A stretch of 64,000 nucleotides of DNA from Laguncularia racemosa (taxonomy: Eukaryota; Streptophyta; Magnoliopsida; Myrtales; Combretaceae). The notes beneath the pieces are model-generated. The model did not search any database, was not told where the DNA came from, and worked only from the letters and a program-made list of their open reading frames with translations. Below are positions 1 through 11,902 of this stretch, in pieces (the stretch's first letter is position 1; each line of letters begins with the position of its first letter). The position numbers and the translations under genes were made by a program. Location: the NCBI GenBank assembly GCA_037954665.1, contig JBBMOL010000016.1, positions 8,432,001-8,496,000 of the forward strand, in the 5' to 3' direction.

Positions 1-1559
1 TTTTTTTAAATCACTTTTAAACTTAAGTTGTTAAATTAAAATTATAAAAAAAAAATGAAGTTACGATTCACAAGTTTGAATTAATTTGGTGACTTGTTAG
101 TTCAAGTAAACTTGCTTAGAATTTCCTTTATCTAGGTCCATCACGGTTTACACTTTCTTGAATAGAGAATTGGTGGGTCTAGGCTAGTTCATAAATCAGA
201 TTAACCTATTATCCAACTCTAACCCTAAGCTTAGTTGAATATGAAAGTAGCAATATATACCAATATAAACCACACATAATTGTTATGTATACATAGGATT
301 GATTGTTGGACACAAACACACTCAAGTATATAAAAATGTTTACTCCATGAAGGAATGGTTGTTATGATCTATATCATGAGTTAATGATAGGAAAATTCAT
401 AGTTGAATCCACCCTTAATCTAAGGGACATGAAATCAACTTGTGCATTAGCTTGAGATAATTCTCACAAGGTCAAAGTAGGGGTAGGTGAAAAGACCGAT
501 TAAATCCAATCAAATCGCAAATCAAACAATAACAAACCGAATAATATGGTTATTTTTCAAATTGCTTTGGAAAATTCCCAAATTGAGCTAAATAAAAAAT
601 TTACTATTGGTTTAGAATGGTAAATCCAATTAAATTAAACCATTTTAAGAATTAAAGTAATATTTTTCTCGTGATTAAATATTTTTTATTATAACTTTAA
701 GAGAAATTTAAGTTTATACTTATTGAAATACATATACACATTTGACTTTTATGATCATATGTTATACAAGTATGTGTATAAGTCAACTCAAAATATATAT
801 CATATAGTAAATTATGAATAAAATTAATTAAGAAAACACTCTTAAAATTTCTTAATTGTATAAATATTAACTTCATTAATCTTATATATAGTGCCAATGC
901 ATATGATTCTTAGAAGAATTTAGTACTTTTGACATGAGATAGCATGTCATATTTATAAACTTTTTTATATTATAAATTTTGGTTTTACTTGCAAACTAAA
1001 TTGAACCAAAATGAAGTTATAATTGCTTGGAAAAATTCTTAAATCTTTATGATTTGATTTAATTTGAAAAGAAAACTGAATCAAACAAATCATATCCATT
1101 CCTGTACATGAACTGTCAATCGATTCAAACACAGGGTGCGCTCATCATCTGTAACTGAACATGACTTCATCTAGGGAGTACCATGTCAAAGTATGATGGG
1201 CCACTTTCCTTGATTCTAGTATTCCAAAACGCATGGCTAGCTAGGATGGCTCCTGATCGTGGGACTGACGCGGAATTGGAATAAGTTGTGTTGGTAATTT
1301 AAAAGATATCTCCAATTTAAATTATTGAATAATTTATAAATTATTTTTTTATTAATAATTATTTTAAAACTTTTTTTTTAATCTCACCTTCTAATCTTTT
1401 TAAATCGCGAAATTGAAATACCAGTGAAAATGATTAATCCGCGATGATTTGTGGGCTGTAAGCATATGGTCCTAGCATAATGTCCGGAACAAGGAATTGA
1501 CAGTATTGGTCCATATTCCATTCCATTTTTTAAAAAGAAGAATTGATGCTAGGTAGTGT
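1..1559. other. AT-rich intergenic DNA, no gene seen
   Basis: Very AT-rich sequence with frequent stops in all frames. The only longer open stretch (about 66 codons on the minus strand near 697-897) is low-complexity and resembles no protein family. No repeat structure or RNA gene was recognised before the MULE terminal repeat begins. Confidence 0.6.
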
Positions 1560-1716
1560 TAGAGTTACATACTTAAATATTATTATTTAAAAAATTACTT
1601 AAATATTATACCTATAAAAATTATTACTAAAATAGGTTGTGAAAATGCGGATCACACATGCGACTTTAGGGATACTGAAAAATTATATATTGAAGGTCCA
1701 GACTGTCCAATTTTAA
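1560..1716 (+). repeat. MULE left terminal inverted repeat
   Basis: Starts near AGAGTTACATACTTAAATAT and aligns, with scattered mismatches and small gaps, to the reverse complement of 8097-8252. Shared landmarks are GTTACATACTTAAATATTAT, AAATAGGTTG and TATGCGACTTTA (left copy CATGCGACTTTA). Similarity fades after the CAATTTT motif near 1711. Confidence 0.88.
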
Positions 1717-2627
1717 ATTATAACTATAGATTTAGAAACAAAAATCACGTGATAACAGTACAGAAAGTAAAAAATATAAATATACAAATAGTTAGAAACA
1801 CAACATACAAAAAATACCCACCCACCTAGATCTAGTTTTGCTCTCGTTAGTTTGCACGTAGGAAAGAGAAATAAGAACAAGAAAGAAAGGATTTACTTAG
1901 ATCTAAGTGGTTTTTCAACAACTAATTAATTGTGGCATTTTTTTTAGAAAAGTTGAAGTTTTTTATTTGTGTTGAAGTTTTTTTATCCGTGTTTGTATTT
2001 GATATAAGAATTTAGGAAATTATTAATATAATTATATATTTTATGGAAAATGTTACTAGGTGTTGTTATATTATAATTTATTAAATATGATTTATATAAA
2101 TGTTGCAATGCGTAACATGTAATATTAATTTTTGTATTAGAATGATGATTTGTTATTGTAAAGAATGTTGTAGTATTCTATAGAAATTTTTGAAATATTT
2201 AGTGAAAAAATATTATTGGAAATAATTTCGAAAAAATATTTAGAATTTTTTTTTGGAAATAATGGGAGAAAAATTAAAATTAGAAATGACAAGAATTTTT
2301 ATTTTGTATAAATATTATGAATGTTGTTATTGAAAATATAAAAAAAATGTTCTAATGAAAATTTGTAATATTTGGAATGTGAAATAATTTTTATAGTGTT
2401 GTAAAAAGACACGGAATTGGTTGGAATTTTTAGCAGCAAAAATATTATTAAAAAATAACATCTGAAAGATTGTTAGAAAAAAAAAAACCGTTTGGCAATA
2501 GTGGGGAAAATTAATATTTGAAATGTTATGGAATAATTTTTTTTTTTAATTTTTAGAATGTTGTCATTGGAAATTGTCATATTTATTTTGAAGCTTATAA
2601 TTTATATATACTGTGGATAGGGAAAGA

Positions 2628-4555
2628 ATGACTGATTACGTGAAGTTGATAATATATGCATTTGGAAATACTGTGGCTGGTAACTAGGGGCCGGAGTATG
2701 ACAAGGATCTGATAAAAAAGTTGAAAATGAAAAAAAAACATCAACTATAGCAAATTTTTATACAAAATATGTCACAGCATCGAAGTTAATTTAGCTGAAG
2801 TGAGTGTTGAGTTAATTCACAAGCATTCTATGTTCTATGGGGGCAATAAATGTCAATTATATAGAGATCATAGCATAAAACAATTATTTATCAGAATTTC
2901 TGACAATTTGAGGAGGCCCTATGTAAGGCAAACATTTGACACAAGCAATTAGCCATAATTGTCACATGACATAGTAGAAACGCAGCCAAAGTCGTCGACA
3001 TTTCAATCCTCAATTCCAACCCCGATGGAAGTGAACGATGAGGATGAAATAGATAGAGTAGTTACTCTAGTATTACAACGACCAGACACATGGGATCTGT
3101 ACATGGTTCATGTGGGAGTAGAGGCTGCAACTGACACCGATGGTGGAATGGCTGTTAAGCAGGAGAGTTCGGATGAGGAAAATGAGGAGAGTGAGAAAGA
3201 GGGAGATGAAGTACCGGAAGAAGAGTCTCCAACCGTACATACCTACTCGAGACAGCTAATATATCGAGTAGAGCAGGCTAATCCACTAACCATAACAATT
3301 AGAGATCTTGCTCTGTATTACAATTTTGGGAGCAATAGTGGTTACATTTATTTCGAGTAGGTGCAAACCAACATTTGCAGTAGTTTGAGCAACGGTGGAA
3401 ATTTCTATAGGGGCATGAGATTCTGGATGAAAGCAGATACCATTCAAGTAGTGAAGTCTTACCATGCAAAGAACCATTGCAACTTCACTGTTGTAGAGTC
3501 TACTCCAATGTTGTAGTCTGTTTATTGTTTGAGACGGGATGATGGCTGTAAATGGAGGCTTCGAGCTCGAAAGAAGAAGTTGGAGAGCATGTTCGTGGTG
3601 ATGAGATTCAGGGGTCCACCATATGCAATAACCCGCTGATTAGTCAGGATCACCTACAACTGGATTGCAATCTCCTTACCAATCAATTTGTAAATCTTCT
3701 TAAGGACAATCCTAATATGAAGGTGGCCGAGTTGACTTTCATTGTCGAACAGGATTTTGACTATAAGAACAGTAGGAGACAGGCTTGGGAGGGAAAGAAA
3801 CGGACTATCGAGCTTATGTATGGGAACTGGGAGAAGTCTTACGACGAACTGCCAAAACTTCTCAATGTAATAGAAAATACAAATCCTGGAACACGAATCG
3901 ATTGGGGTAGGAGCAGATTGAGTACCTTTAGTGTGTCTAATTTTAAGTGGGTATTTTAGAAATTTAGGTTATGCATTGCAGCATGGAGATTCCTTAAACC
4001 TATTATTACTGTTGATGTTACTTTTCTATATGGGAAGCATACCCACAAGTTGCTAATGGCTTGTAGAGTTGATGGCAACAAGCATATATTTCCGCTGGCA
4101 TTTGCTTTAGTTGATCAAGAGACAGCTGAGACATGGGGTTGGTTTTTTAGGAAACTGAAGGAATATGTTGTCAATCATTATACAGGTCATGAAACCATTT
4201 GGCTCATATCGGATAGACACGTAGGCATCAAATCAGCAGTCTAAGAAGAAGTGAATGGATGGCGGCCTCCATTTACGGTGTGGCAGTTCTGCCTACGATA
4301 CATTGTGAGCAACTTCAACTCGGCACATAAGAACACCTAGTGCAAGAAGTTGGTCACATATGCTGGGTTGTAAGCACAATCTCGCAAGTTGAATTATGTG
4401 ATATAGTAGGTGGGGATGATTAAGCCAAATGCGTTAGACTGGTTTGATGATGTGCCGTTGAATATGTAGACATTAGCTCATGGCGGTTGCTATTGGTTTG
4501 GGTATATGATTAAGCCGAATGTGTTGGTTAGCTTTGCACATAGAGCTAGAGGAGC
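2628..4555 (+). pseudogene. MULE transposase pseudogene (MuDR/DDE type)
   Basis: Pieces of a Mutator-like transposase lie in the three plus frames in the right order. A start at 2628 reads MTDYVKLIIYAFGN. An acidic linker follows (about 3100-3240, rich in E and D). Next is a segment at 3415-3500 containing KADTIQVVKSYHAKNH, which resembles the MuDR DNA-binding domain. A region at 3660-3880 (NPNMKVAELTFIVEQDF) leads to the DDE core. The core at about 4000-4240 contains TVDVTFLYGKH, FPLAFALVDQET and GWFFRKLK, followed by ISDRHVGI. The match fades after a segment near 4420-4510 (NALDWFDDVPLNM), so the C-terminal zinc-finger end looks missing. Multiple in-frame stops (for example 3358, 3957, 4242) and frameshifts make it non-functional. 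Family-level identification is firm; the exact ends are not. Confidence 0.85.
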
Positions 4556-5124
4556 TTCGGACTCCTAGGTTAGATGTTGGTAGGGAATATTGTCGAATGC
4601 TCACAGAGGCATGGGACTTCACTCTATTAGCTAACTGGATGATTCACTTTAGTACATAGGTTGTTTTCCAAGGCGTTTCTTCTATAGAGTTGGTGGTGTT
4701 GGGACATGATCACTTATAGAATGTTGATGCGGTGTCTCGTCTTAGCTGAACATCGGCCTTGAGCTAGCATGCACCACATTGGAATCAATATGCATATGTT
4801 CATCCTACCTTGGATTTTCCTATAGCTCACCTTGGTTTTGGGGTCGTCGTTGTCCCCCCATTTGTCATCTCGTTGGAATCAGTTCTGCTTCCTCTTAGGT
4901 GTTCTATCATCACAATTGCGAGTGCAGTGTTACACCCCCCCAATGGTGAAGCATGAACTAAAGACCCTAAGTAGCTATTCTCACAACCGTATCTATATCT
5001 GGTGATAAGCAAATTTATCATAAGGTATCATTTTGCAAGTATGAACAAAACATAAATTAAGGTTAACATAATCATGTAACTATTTGAACATTACTGAGTG
5101 TTTATGTAAATCATACTTACTAGG

Positions 5125-6480
5125 AATCCAAGAACAGCCCTCGTGCATCCAATGTATCGCCTACTGATTGATCTATACAATTGCAGATAACTATCATACA
5201 CACTACGAAGGCCATCTATATGAACAACTTGATCGGCCTGCTATTCCCACATGTTCAAATGCATTGAATGCTGGACTGTCCAATCAACATCAATCCGGCT
5301 ATGTATATCGATTTCATGGAACTCTGACTGCATGTTCACTAGTTGCGGGATATATTGGAATCCACTAAGTTGTCTTGCCACTCGATCTAGGAAATGCCAC
5401 TCAACAATGTGGAAATAGATAAGTGGCACTCGAGATGCCCAAATGTGCATGCTAGCTTTGCAGAAATATAGTAGAAGATTAATTAAATTATTATGGTACG
5501 ACTACCATTCAACTTGAAAATAGGAAATTATATTGATTTCAAATGATAAATATGATTAATTGCAAGGGAAAAAACTTGGTTACTGAAGTACCTATGATAT
5601 GTTTTGCCTATCTAATGCATCCCATATGTGCCGACTATGTGGGTGGGGTGAAACTACGTGTCCCTCGGCATGTCCTAACATGCCACCAGTGGAGATCTAG
5701 CTGATACAGATAGTCCGTGTCGACTAATGGGTGTGATGTGGGGAAATCTATCCTAGGCCCACACCTGTGGTAAAATGGTAGCCCCTTCAATCTTATGTGT
5801 CGATAGTGATGACGTGACATATAGTTGGCGATATAACCACGCCAGATATGCGGACCCTTAACTATATATCTCAGCAATGTCAAAATGTTCTAATAAAGGT
5901 AACCACATCATGTAGATAAGAGTGTTGGATTTATCAACAAAGATAAATCCCCCTAAGAGTTGCAATATGTATGCACGAGTAGCTTGATATATTTTCTTAA
6001 CATTGGCATTCGGTGGGATCAGCTAGAACATATTACGGAGCCATATCATATTAATACGACCCCCCTACCATTAGACCCCCAGTCTCGCCCCTAGCAGTTC
6101 TTCGCATTTTGTTCCCCAATCTAAGTAATTACTCCCTGTAACTGCCTATCCATCCATAGGGAGTCCTAACTAGATCTCAACATCTTGTAGCGTAATTGTA
6201 AACTCCCCCATCGGCATGTGGAATGTGTGCGTCTCTAGACTCCATCACTCCACTAATTCTATAGTCATGTGCCAATCAAGGGGTATGTACGGCAAGCGAC
6301 TCATACCTTTGAATCCAGTTAGCTGCAAGTATGGCTTCATTGAACAGCAAGGGTTGCTTGATCCTATGCTAATAACATGTGAAATGTTTTCTTATTTCTA
6401 ATGCAACATAAACTAATAGATAAGTGAAATGTCAATTACCTCTCCGTCCTAAATGGCTTGTGATTAATGACTCACCTGTT
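5125..6480 (-). pseudogene. Plant mobile domain (PMD) protein pseudogene inside the MULE
   Basis: Read on the minus strand, the segments follow the order of a PMD protein, the MAIN/MAIL1-like aminotransferase-like domain. Near 6240-6150 is HMPMGEFTITLQDVEI followed, after a stop, by LGLPMDG; this is the PMD hallmark. Near 5880-5640 is RHHYRHIRLKGLPF with SHPLVDTDYLYQLDLHWW. Near 5450-5245 is RVPLIYFHIVEWHF, then DRVARQLSGFQ and DIHSRIDVDW. Stops and frameshifts separate the pieces. PMD proteins occur both as host nuclear proteins linked to silencing and as cargo of plant mobile elements. Here the gene sits between the TIRs and converges on the transposase, so it is element cargo. Ends are approximate; 4556-5124 may hold decayed C-terminal sequence that I cannot read. 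Confidence 0.8.
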
Positions 6481-6524
6481 ACATCAAGATTGAAGGATCG
6501 AAAGGTCTAGGCTTCATCTATTAT

Positions 6525-7540
6525 GCAAAACTATACAAATAATTTACATTTGCAACAAATACTTAATTTTTCACTAATTAATTTTATAACAATTAATTAA
6601 TGACATATTAACAACTAAGCACCTTTAATTAATAGATAATTATTAATTGCTTACTTTTATAACTAATTCTACAAAACCATACAAATATTTTACATTTGCA
6701 ATAAATACAATTTTTTACTAATTAATTTTATAACAATTAATTAAAGATATATTAACGACTAATCCCCTTTGATTAATAGATAATTAATAACTAATTAATT
6801 TTATAACTCATTCTACAAAACCATGCAAATATTTTCACTTTGCCACAAATGCAAAATTTTTCATTAATTAATTTTATAACAATTAATTAATAACATATTA
6901 ACAACTAATTGCATTTAATTAATAGATAATTATTAACTGCTTAATTTTATGACTAATTCTACAAAACCATACAAATATTTTACATTTACAACCAATACAA
7001 AATTTTTCACTAATTAATTTTATAGTAATTAATTAACGATATATTAATGACTAATCCCCTTTGATTAACTGATAATTAATAACTAATTAATTTTATAATT
7101 CATTCTACACAACCATACAAATATTTTCACTTTGTAAAAAGTATAAAATTTTTCATTAATTAATTTTATAACAATTAATTAATGACATATTAATGATTAA
7201 TCACCTTTAATTAACATATAATTAACAACTACTTACTTTTATGACTAATTTTACAAAACCATACAAATATTTTTCATTTGCAACCAATACAAATTTTTTT
7301 TCTAATTAATTTTATACCAATTAATTAACTACATATTAATGACTAATCACCTTTAATTAATGAATAATTAACAACTACTTACTTTCAAGACTAATTCTAC
7401 AAAATCATATAAATATTTTTTATTTGTAACGAATAAGAAATTTTTTACTAATTAATTTTATACCAATTAATTAACGACATATTAATGACTACTCATTGCT
7501 AATTAACAATTAATTAACAATAAGTTAATTTAACGACTAC
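6525..7540 (+). repeat. 146-bp AT-rich tandem array, about 7 copies
   Basis: The phrase ACAAAACCATACAAATATTT recurs at 6525, 6671, 6815, 6961, 7107, 7253 and 7399, a spacing of 144-146 bp. Each unit carries ACTAATTAATTTTATAACAA and a variant of CACCTTTAATTAATAGATAA. Alternate units share private variants: TTCACTTTG in the units starting at 6815 and 7107, TTTACATTT in those at 6671 and 6961. This indicates a partial two-unit (292-bp) higher-order pattern. The array lies wholly inside the MULE, between the PMD pseudogene and the right TIR. Confidence 0.9.
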
Positions 7541-8096
7541 ATTTATAAAAATACATTATAATAACATATATACATGATTTATTTAGTAATTCTAATTAAT
7601 CATATATTAATAATTAATTAATTACTAATTAATAGTTAATTAATAATAACTACTATTTTCATAAAATTTATGCAATATATATATTTACATTTTTTTTTTT
7701 GCATTTATCCCAAGTAGTATAACAGCAATAAAAATAATTTTTTTCTTAAAAAAACATAGCAAAATCTTGATGAAGATATTTCCACGCATGTATTTTAATA
7801 GAGTAAAATTTGTGTAAAACACATATTATGGAAACAATAATTTGCAAATAATGATAGAGAGTGAGATTTATAAAGGAAATTGAAAGATAGAAATGTGAAC
7901 ATATGAATTGAGGATTTGTATTTATATTAGAAATTGTCGGTGCGAATTTTTTCCTATGTATTATTGTGTAAATTTATTGTATTATTTTTATAGGTTTGCA
8001 GATATATATTTATAATAATTTTATAAGTTTGCAATTTCTTTATATGTTTGCAGAATAAGATTTCATAGGGTTACAGGAAAAAATGTGTATTGAAGG
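7541..8096. other. MULE internal AT-rich spacer
   Basis: Between the tandem array and the right TIR. It contains TAATTAATTA-type low-complexity runs near 7590-7640 and no recognisable coding sequence. Confidence 0.5.
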
Positions 8097-8252
8097 CGAA
8101 AATTGGGTCTGTGCCTTTAGCATACAATTTTTCAACATCCTTAAAGTCGCATATATGACTCACGTCTTTGCAACCTATTTTAAAAATAATTTTTATGGGT
8201 ATAATATTTACGTATTTTTTTAAAATAATAATATTTAAGTATGTAACCTAAA
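8097..8252 (-). repeat. MULE right terminal inverted repeat
   Basis: Its reverse complement begins TTAGGTTACATACTTAAATA and follows the left TIR for about 156 bp, including AAATAGGTTGCAAAG and TATGCGACTTTAAGGAT. It is diverged from the left copy by substitutions and short indels, consistent with an old element. Confidence 0.88.
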
Positions 8253-9970
8253 TGGTCTTATGTCTAAAGCAAAGGATCAACACTATGGCCTCTAGCCAAA
8301 TTTTTTTCTTTTTTTTTTTTTAGAAAAAACAGTGACAGTCAATTTATGATTAAAGAACAATGACTTTGATAAATTATATTGGCTTCCAAGTTTAGATGGA
8401 AATAAACTATATGTTTGTTTCGGGGAAATAACTATTTTATTCACCCTTCATTCAATATGATTTGTTATTATGATATTTATTTGTATTTTAAATATTGTAA
8501 TAACTATTTCGTATGAATTGCTATTATGCAAAATAATAAATAATAATTCATGTCTTTACCCTTATGAATTACTATTTAATGGTTTTTTTTTTGTCATCTT
8601 TTCATGAATGCGCATATATTGAAAATACTACCACTACTACATTCTTTATGTAATATAATAAATATTTGTTCTTAGTAGGGGTATAATGAATATTTTATTT
8701 TTACCACTAATTAATTTCCTACTTTTTATTAATGTCAACTAAACAATATAATAAAAATGTAATGGTTATTATAAGTCTATTACATTCTTATTAAATTACA
8801 ATTCACGATGAAGTGAACAGACTTAAAGTGTCATGATGCTCAGTGCTTACATCAAATTATAAATTTTAACATTCTTTATTATATTTAGAAGGGTGTTTTA
8901 CCTCTTTTGATGTTGTGATATATATCACAAGAGAGAAGAAATAGAGACATGGAAAAAGTGAGAAAGGAAAAAAAAATAGAGAGAAAATGTTTATTTATAT
9001 TCATTAATATTTACTTTTTTTTTTCTTTCAATTTGAGTGCTTCATGGTTTTGTATTTTTCTAATTGAATCATTAACTTAAAAAAAATTAAAAAGAAAAAT
9101 TTCTTCAAATGTAAAAATGAGTTGTCAAATCTACTTATGAGCTCCTCGTGATTGATTCAATTTTTACTTAAATTCAATTATAGCCATGTCAAGTTTGAGT
9201 TTGAGCTCGAACTTGAATTATTAGGTATTTCTTTTTCCTTTTTCCTTTCCCCCCAAAATCACTTGATAGTTTATTAACCCAAGTTAAAGCCATATGATAT
9301 TTAATTTGACTAACTTATGAGTTTAATTGAGTTTAAGTCAAATCTAAATTTCGTCTATAACTCAAGTAGAGTTTGCATATTGATATTAATTTAATTAAAA
9401 GCTAATTATTTTTTAGAATTATTAAGCTTAAACAAATTTAATTGAGTTGAATTAAAGTTATTTGAGGTCCATTTCGAGTTGAGCTAGAGCTTAGCATTAT
9501 ATTATCTCACTCAAATTAATTACAACCCAAACTTTTACCAAGTCTCCTAAAAGTCTTAATTTGTGGCAACTTTTGATGGGTGAACAATAATTAATTTAAC
9601 ACAATAATATCATTGTATTCATTAAATTACATAAAAAAGCAAAAGAAAAATTAAGAAAAAAAGAAAAATGTGGACAAAAAATTTTGCAAACCTACCTTCT
9701 TAGGTCGTTTGAGGACCTAACATTGAGATGTTGAGAAAGAGAGTACAAGAAGAAGAAGAGTATATCAGAATCCAAATTGGAAAATTCCACGTTTTTCCAT
9801 TTGATATATTGCACTCATTCATAATCTAAGGTTAGAGGCTTTTTTCGCTTAAAAATACTAAATTTAATCACTTATAATCACTCTTACTTACACTCATAAG
9901 AGCAATCTAAATAAAAACCTCTTCCTTAAACAAAAAAGACAGGTTTCTTTTTAATCGTGCTTTGGGGGGG
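8253..9970. other. AT-rich intergenic DNA
   Basis: No coding region recognised. The stretch 9120-9540 has diffuse, imperfect repetition of phrases such as AAGTTTGAGTTTGAGCTCG and TTGAGTTGAATTAAAG, which looks like decayed dispersed repeat sequence. Similar phrases occur on the far side of element A (48769-49040), so element A probably inserted into this repeat-derived DNA. Confidence 0.5.
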
Positions 9971-10120
9971 ATGGCACCAGGTTCTTATGGTATATTTTCA
10001 AGCCTTTTATGTGTAGAAGACTGTATAAGTGCGTTGGATGACGATGATTATTATGGTTGTGATGAGGAGTTTAAGGAATCAATAGAGGAATCAATTACAT
10101 CAAAACATGGGATTCATTGA
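9971..10120 (+). pseudogene. D-type cyclin N-terminal fragment (CYCD2/4-like)
   Basis: A 49-codon open frame starts at the ATG at 9971 and ends at the TGA at 10118. It begins MAPGSYGIFSSLLCVED and continues into an acidic DDDDYY stretch. This resembles the first exon of plant CYCD2/CYCD4 cyclins, which start near MAPS, carry SSLLCAED and then DDDD. The LLCVE string fits the LxCxE motif by which D cyclins bind retinoblastoma-related protein. The cyclin box, which should follow, is absent: after about codon 40 the similarity ends. I read this as a truncated gene copy or captured exon. A free-standing micropeptide is possible but unsupported. The match is from memory of the family, not a search. 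Confidence 0.5.
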
Positions 10121-10574
10121 AGTAATAGTCAAAATAACAGCTAGTGACAAAGATGAACAATTGATGGCAAAGTAGGGGGTGGTTAGAGGTGTAAACAAAA
10201 AAAGCTTATTTGTAAGCTTTTTGACTTCTACTTAGTATTTATTTGAATTTGACGTGGCCACAATCGAGTTAAGTTCAAGCTACTTGTAAACACCCCATTT
10301 TTGCCCTAATAATCAATGATAATCAACAATAAACAATTTTCAATTTTTTCCAGTTTTTTCTATTTTTTCCTCTAATTTAGCAAAAATAGGAAAAATATTC
10401 AAAAAATAAAATAAATGGGAAAATACATCAATTTTGGAAAATAATTGCAGAAATAGCAATAAAAAGGGTTAAATAATTTTTACAAATTTTTGAAACTTCA
10501 AAAAAATACAAAAAATAAAAAAATCGCATTGCATAAATGCAAATTGCGAAAATAAGAAAATCACGAAAGTAAGC

Positions 10575-10640
10575 TAGCCCAGTTGGTCCGAACCTTGGTC
10601 TGGTGTGCGCGGGAGTGGGCTCGATCAGGGGTTTGAAACG
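10575..10640 (+). promoter_or_regulatory. tRNA-like Pol III A/B-box module in A 5' LTR
   Basis: TAGCCCAGTTGG (10575-10586) fits the A-box consensus TRGCNNAGYNGG exactly. The B-box position (10630-10640, GGTTTGAAACG) is degenerate. The 66-nt span from A-box start to B-box end is the same as in the other LTRs that keep both boxes. It is not a folded tRNA gene. Confidence 0.55.
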
Positions 10641-10979
10641 CGAGAGAGGTAGATTCCGCATTTTGCAAATTTTTTCTTCACTTGGGACACGTGGCAGTAG
10701 CTGATTAGCTGGAGCAGATGCACGCGCCGGGTGCGTGATCATCTTCAACCTTCGTCCGAGATTGCCGACGAGGAGAAAAAATCGAATTTCGGCCATTTTG
10801 ATTATATTTTTTGCACAAATCCAACAAATCTTCAACTAAAATAGGATAAACATCATCCAATTAGAATCAAATCGCAACAAATTGATGGATTTGCACAAAT
10901 CGGAGATGGGTTTTAACCGCAAATCCGATTTGCTTCAATCGGTGGAAATCTGAGCTTATCCAGCTTGATTTCTTATGCC

Positions 10980-10987
10980 TATAAATA
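10980..10987 (+). promoter_or_regulatory. TATA box of element A 5' LTR
   Basis: TATAAATA followed by a GAG-rich leader. The same motif in the same context is present in the other LTRs (for example 47385-47392 in the A 3' LTR and 38968-38975 in the B 3' LTR), so it is probably the Pol II core promoter that sets the start of the R region. Confidence 0.7.
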
Positions 10988-11301
10988 GAGCATGAAGGGA
11001 GGAAGCATAATCACGGATCAAAGGTGAGAAAAAGAGAGAATCGAAGCTTCGCCGGAATTCTTCAACCCGCGACTGTCGATCGAGCTCGAAACCACCACCT
11101 AGAGGTGATCTTGAAGCAAACCACCGCCACAGTTGAGTTCTCCATCCCTTAAAAGCTCGGAAGCCGCCTTTAAACACCGCGGAAAGCCGCCGGAACGCCA
11201 TTAATGAGCACTCTCAGCCGCCGCGTCCGATTGACCGGACCCGAACTGCTTCAACCCGATCCGACTCGACTAACCCGACCCGCGCACCGACTCGGATCCA
11301 G

Positions 11302-11864
11302 GTAAGTCGGATTTTCCGATTATTTATTTACTTATTTGTTATTTATAATTCAAAAATAGAAAAAATGTCGGAATTTAGATTAGTTCTTTTTTTAGGATTT
11401 AATTTAGGATGAACAATAAAATAAAATAAAAATAATAATTATAATAATAAATAATAAAAAATATATATAAAGAAAATGATAAAAATATTAGAAAAAATAA
11501 TAATAATAATTTAGATTTTAGAATAGGATAGATAAAAAAATCTAGGAAAAAATGTTTCAATAAAAATTTAATAAAAATTATGAAAATTAATAAAAGTTAA
11601 TAAAAATTAATAAAAAAATCAATAAAAATTTATAATAGTAGAAATGAGTTGAAAAATAGAGAAATGAAATTTTTATCACATAGAAAAATCATTTTCTTAA
11701 ATAAATCTAAAATTGGTTCTTCCTCAAAATAATTATTATTTTCAAAAAAATCAAATTATCAAGCTTAGGCTTAGATTTTTTTATAAAAATACTAAAATGG
11801 TAAAAACATAAATCAAAAGAAATTTCATAATTAAAATTCACAAACACACTAAAGTTTTTTTCAG
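11302..11864 (+). other. Predicted LTR intron 1, element A
   Basis: GTAAGT donor preceded by CCAG, acceptor TTTTTTTCAG. The 563-bp interval is extremely AT-rich, while the flanking leader is GC-rich. This base contrast is typical of plant introns. The equivalent interval exists in all six LTRs of the window. It is predicted from sequence only; no transcript evidence is available here. Confidence 0.55.
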
Positions 11865-11902
11865 GAAAAGCGAACTACGGCAAGTTTAATCCTGAATAGC
11901 AG

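Larger units (their letters stand above)
1560..8252 (+). mobile_element. Decayed Mutator-like element (MULE) with long TIRs
   Basis: The two ends are inverted copies of each other over about 156 bp (1560-1716 against the complement of 8097-8252). Inside, in order, are a broken MuDR-type transposase on +, a broken plant-mobile-domain (PMD) gene on -, and an AT-rich 146-bp tandem array close to the right TIR. A transposase facing a convergent PMD-type gene is an arrangement I associate with plant MULEs that captured PMD genes. I could not find an intact 9-bp target duplication: the bases outside the TIRs do not match, so the insertion is old or its outer ends are mis-set by a few bases. The element is about 6.7 kb. 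Both genes carry many stops and frameshifts, so it cannot move by itself. Confidence 0.85.

Noticed and set aside
697..897. 66-codon minus frame
   Set aside because: Low-complexity translation of AT-rich DNA with no family resemblance.
10428..11201. Minus-strand open frames of 135 and 81 codons, with relatives at 46894-47265 and 47361-47609
   Set aside because: They lie inside the two LTRs of element A, are antisense to the element and recur only because the LTR is repeated. No protein family is recognisable.
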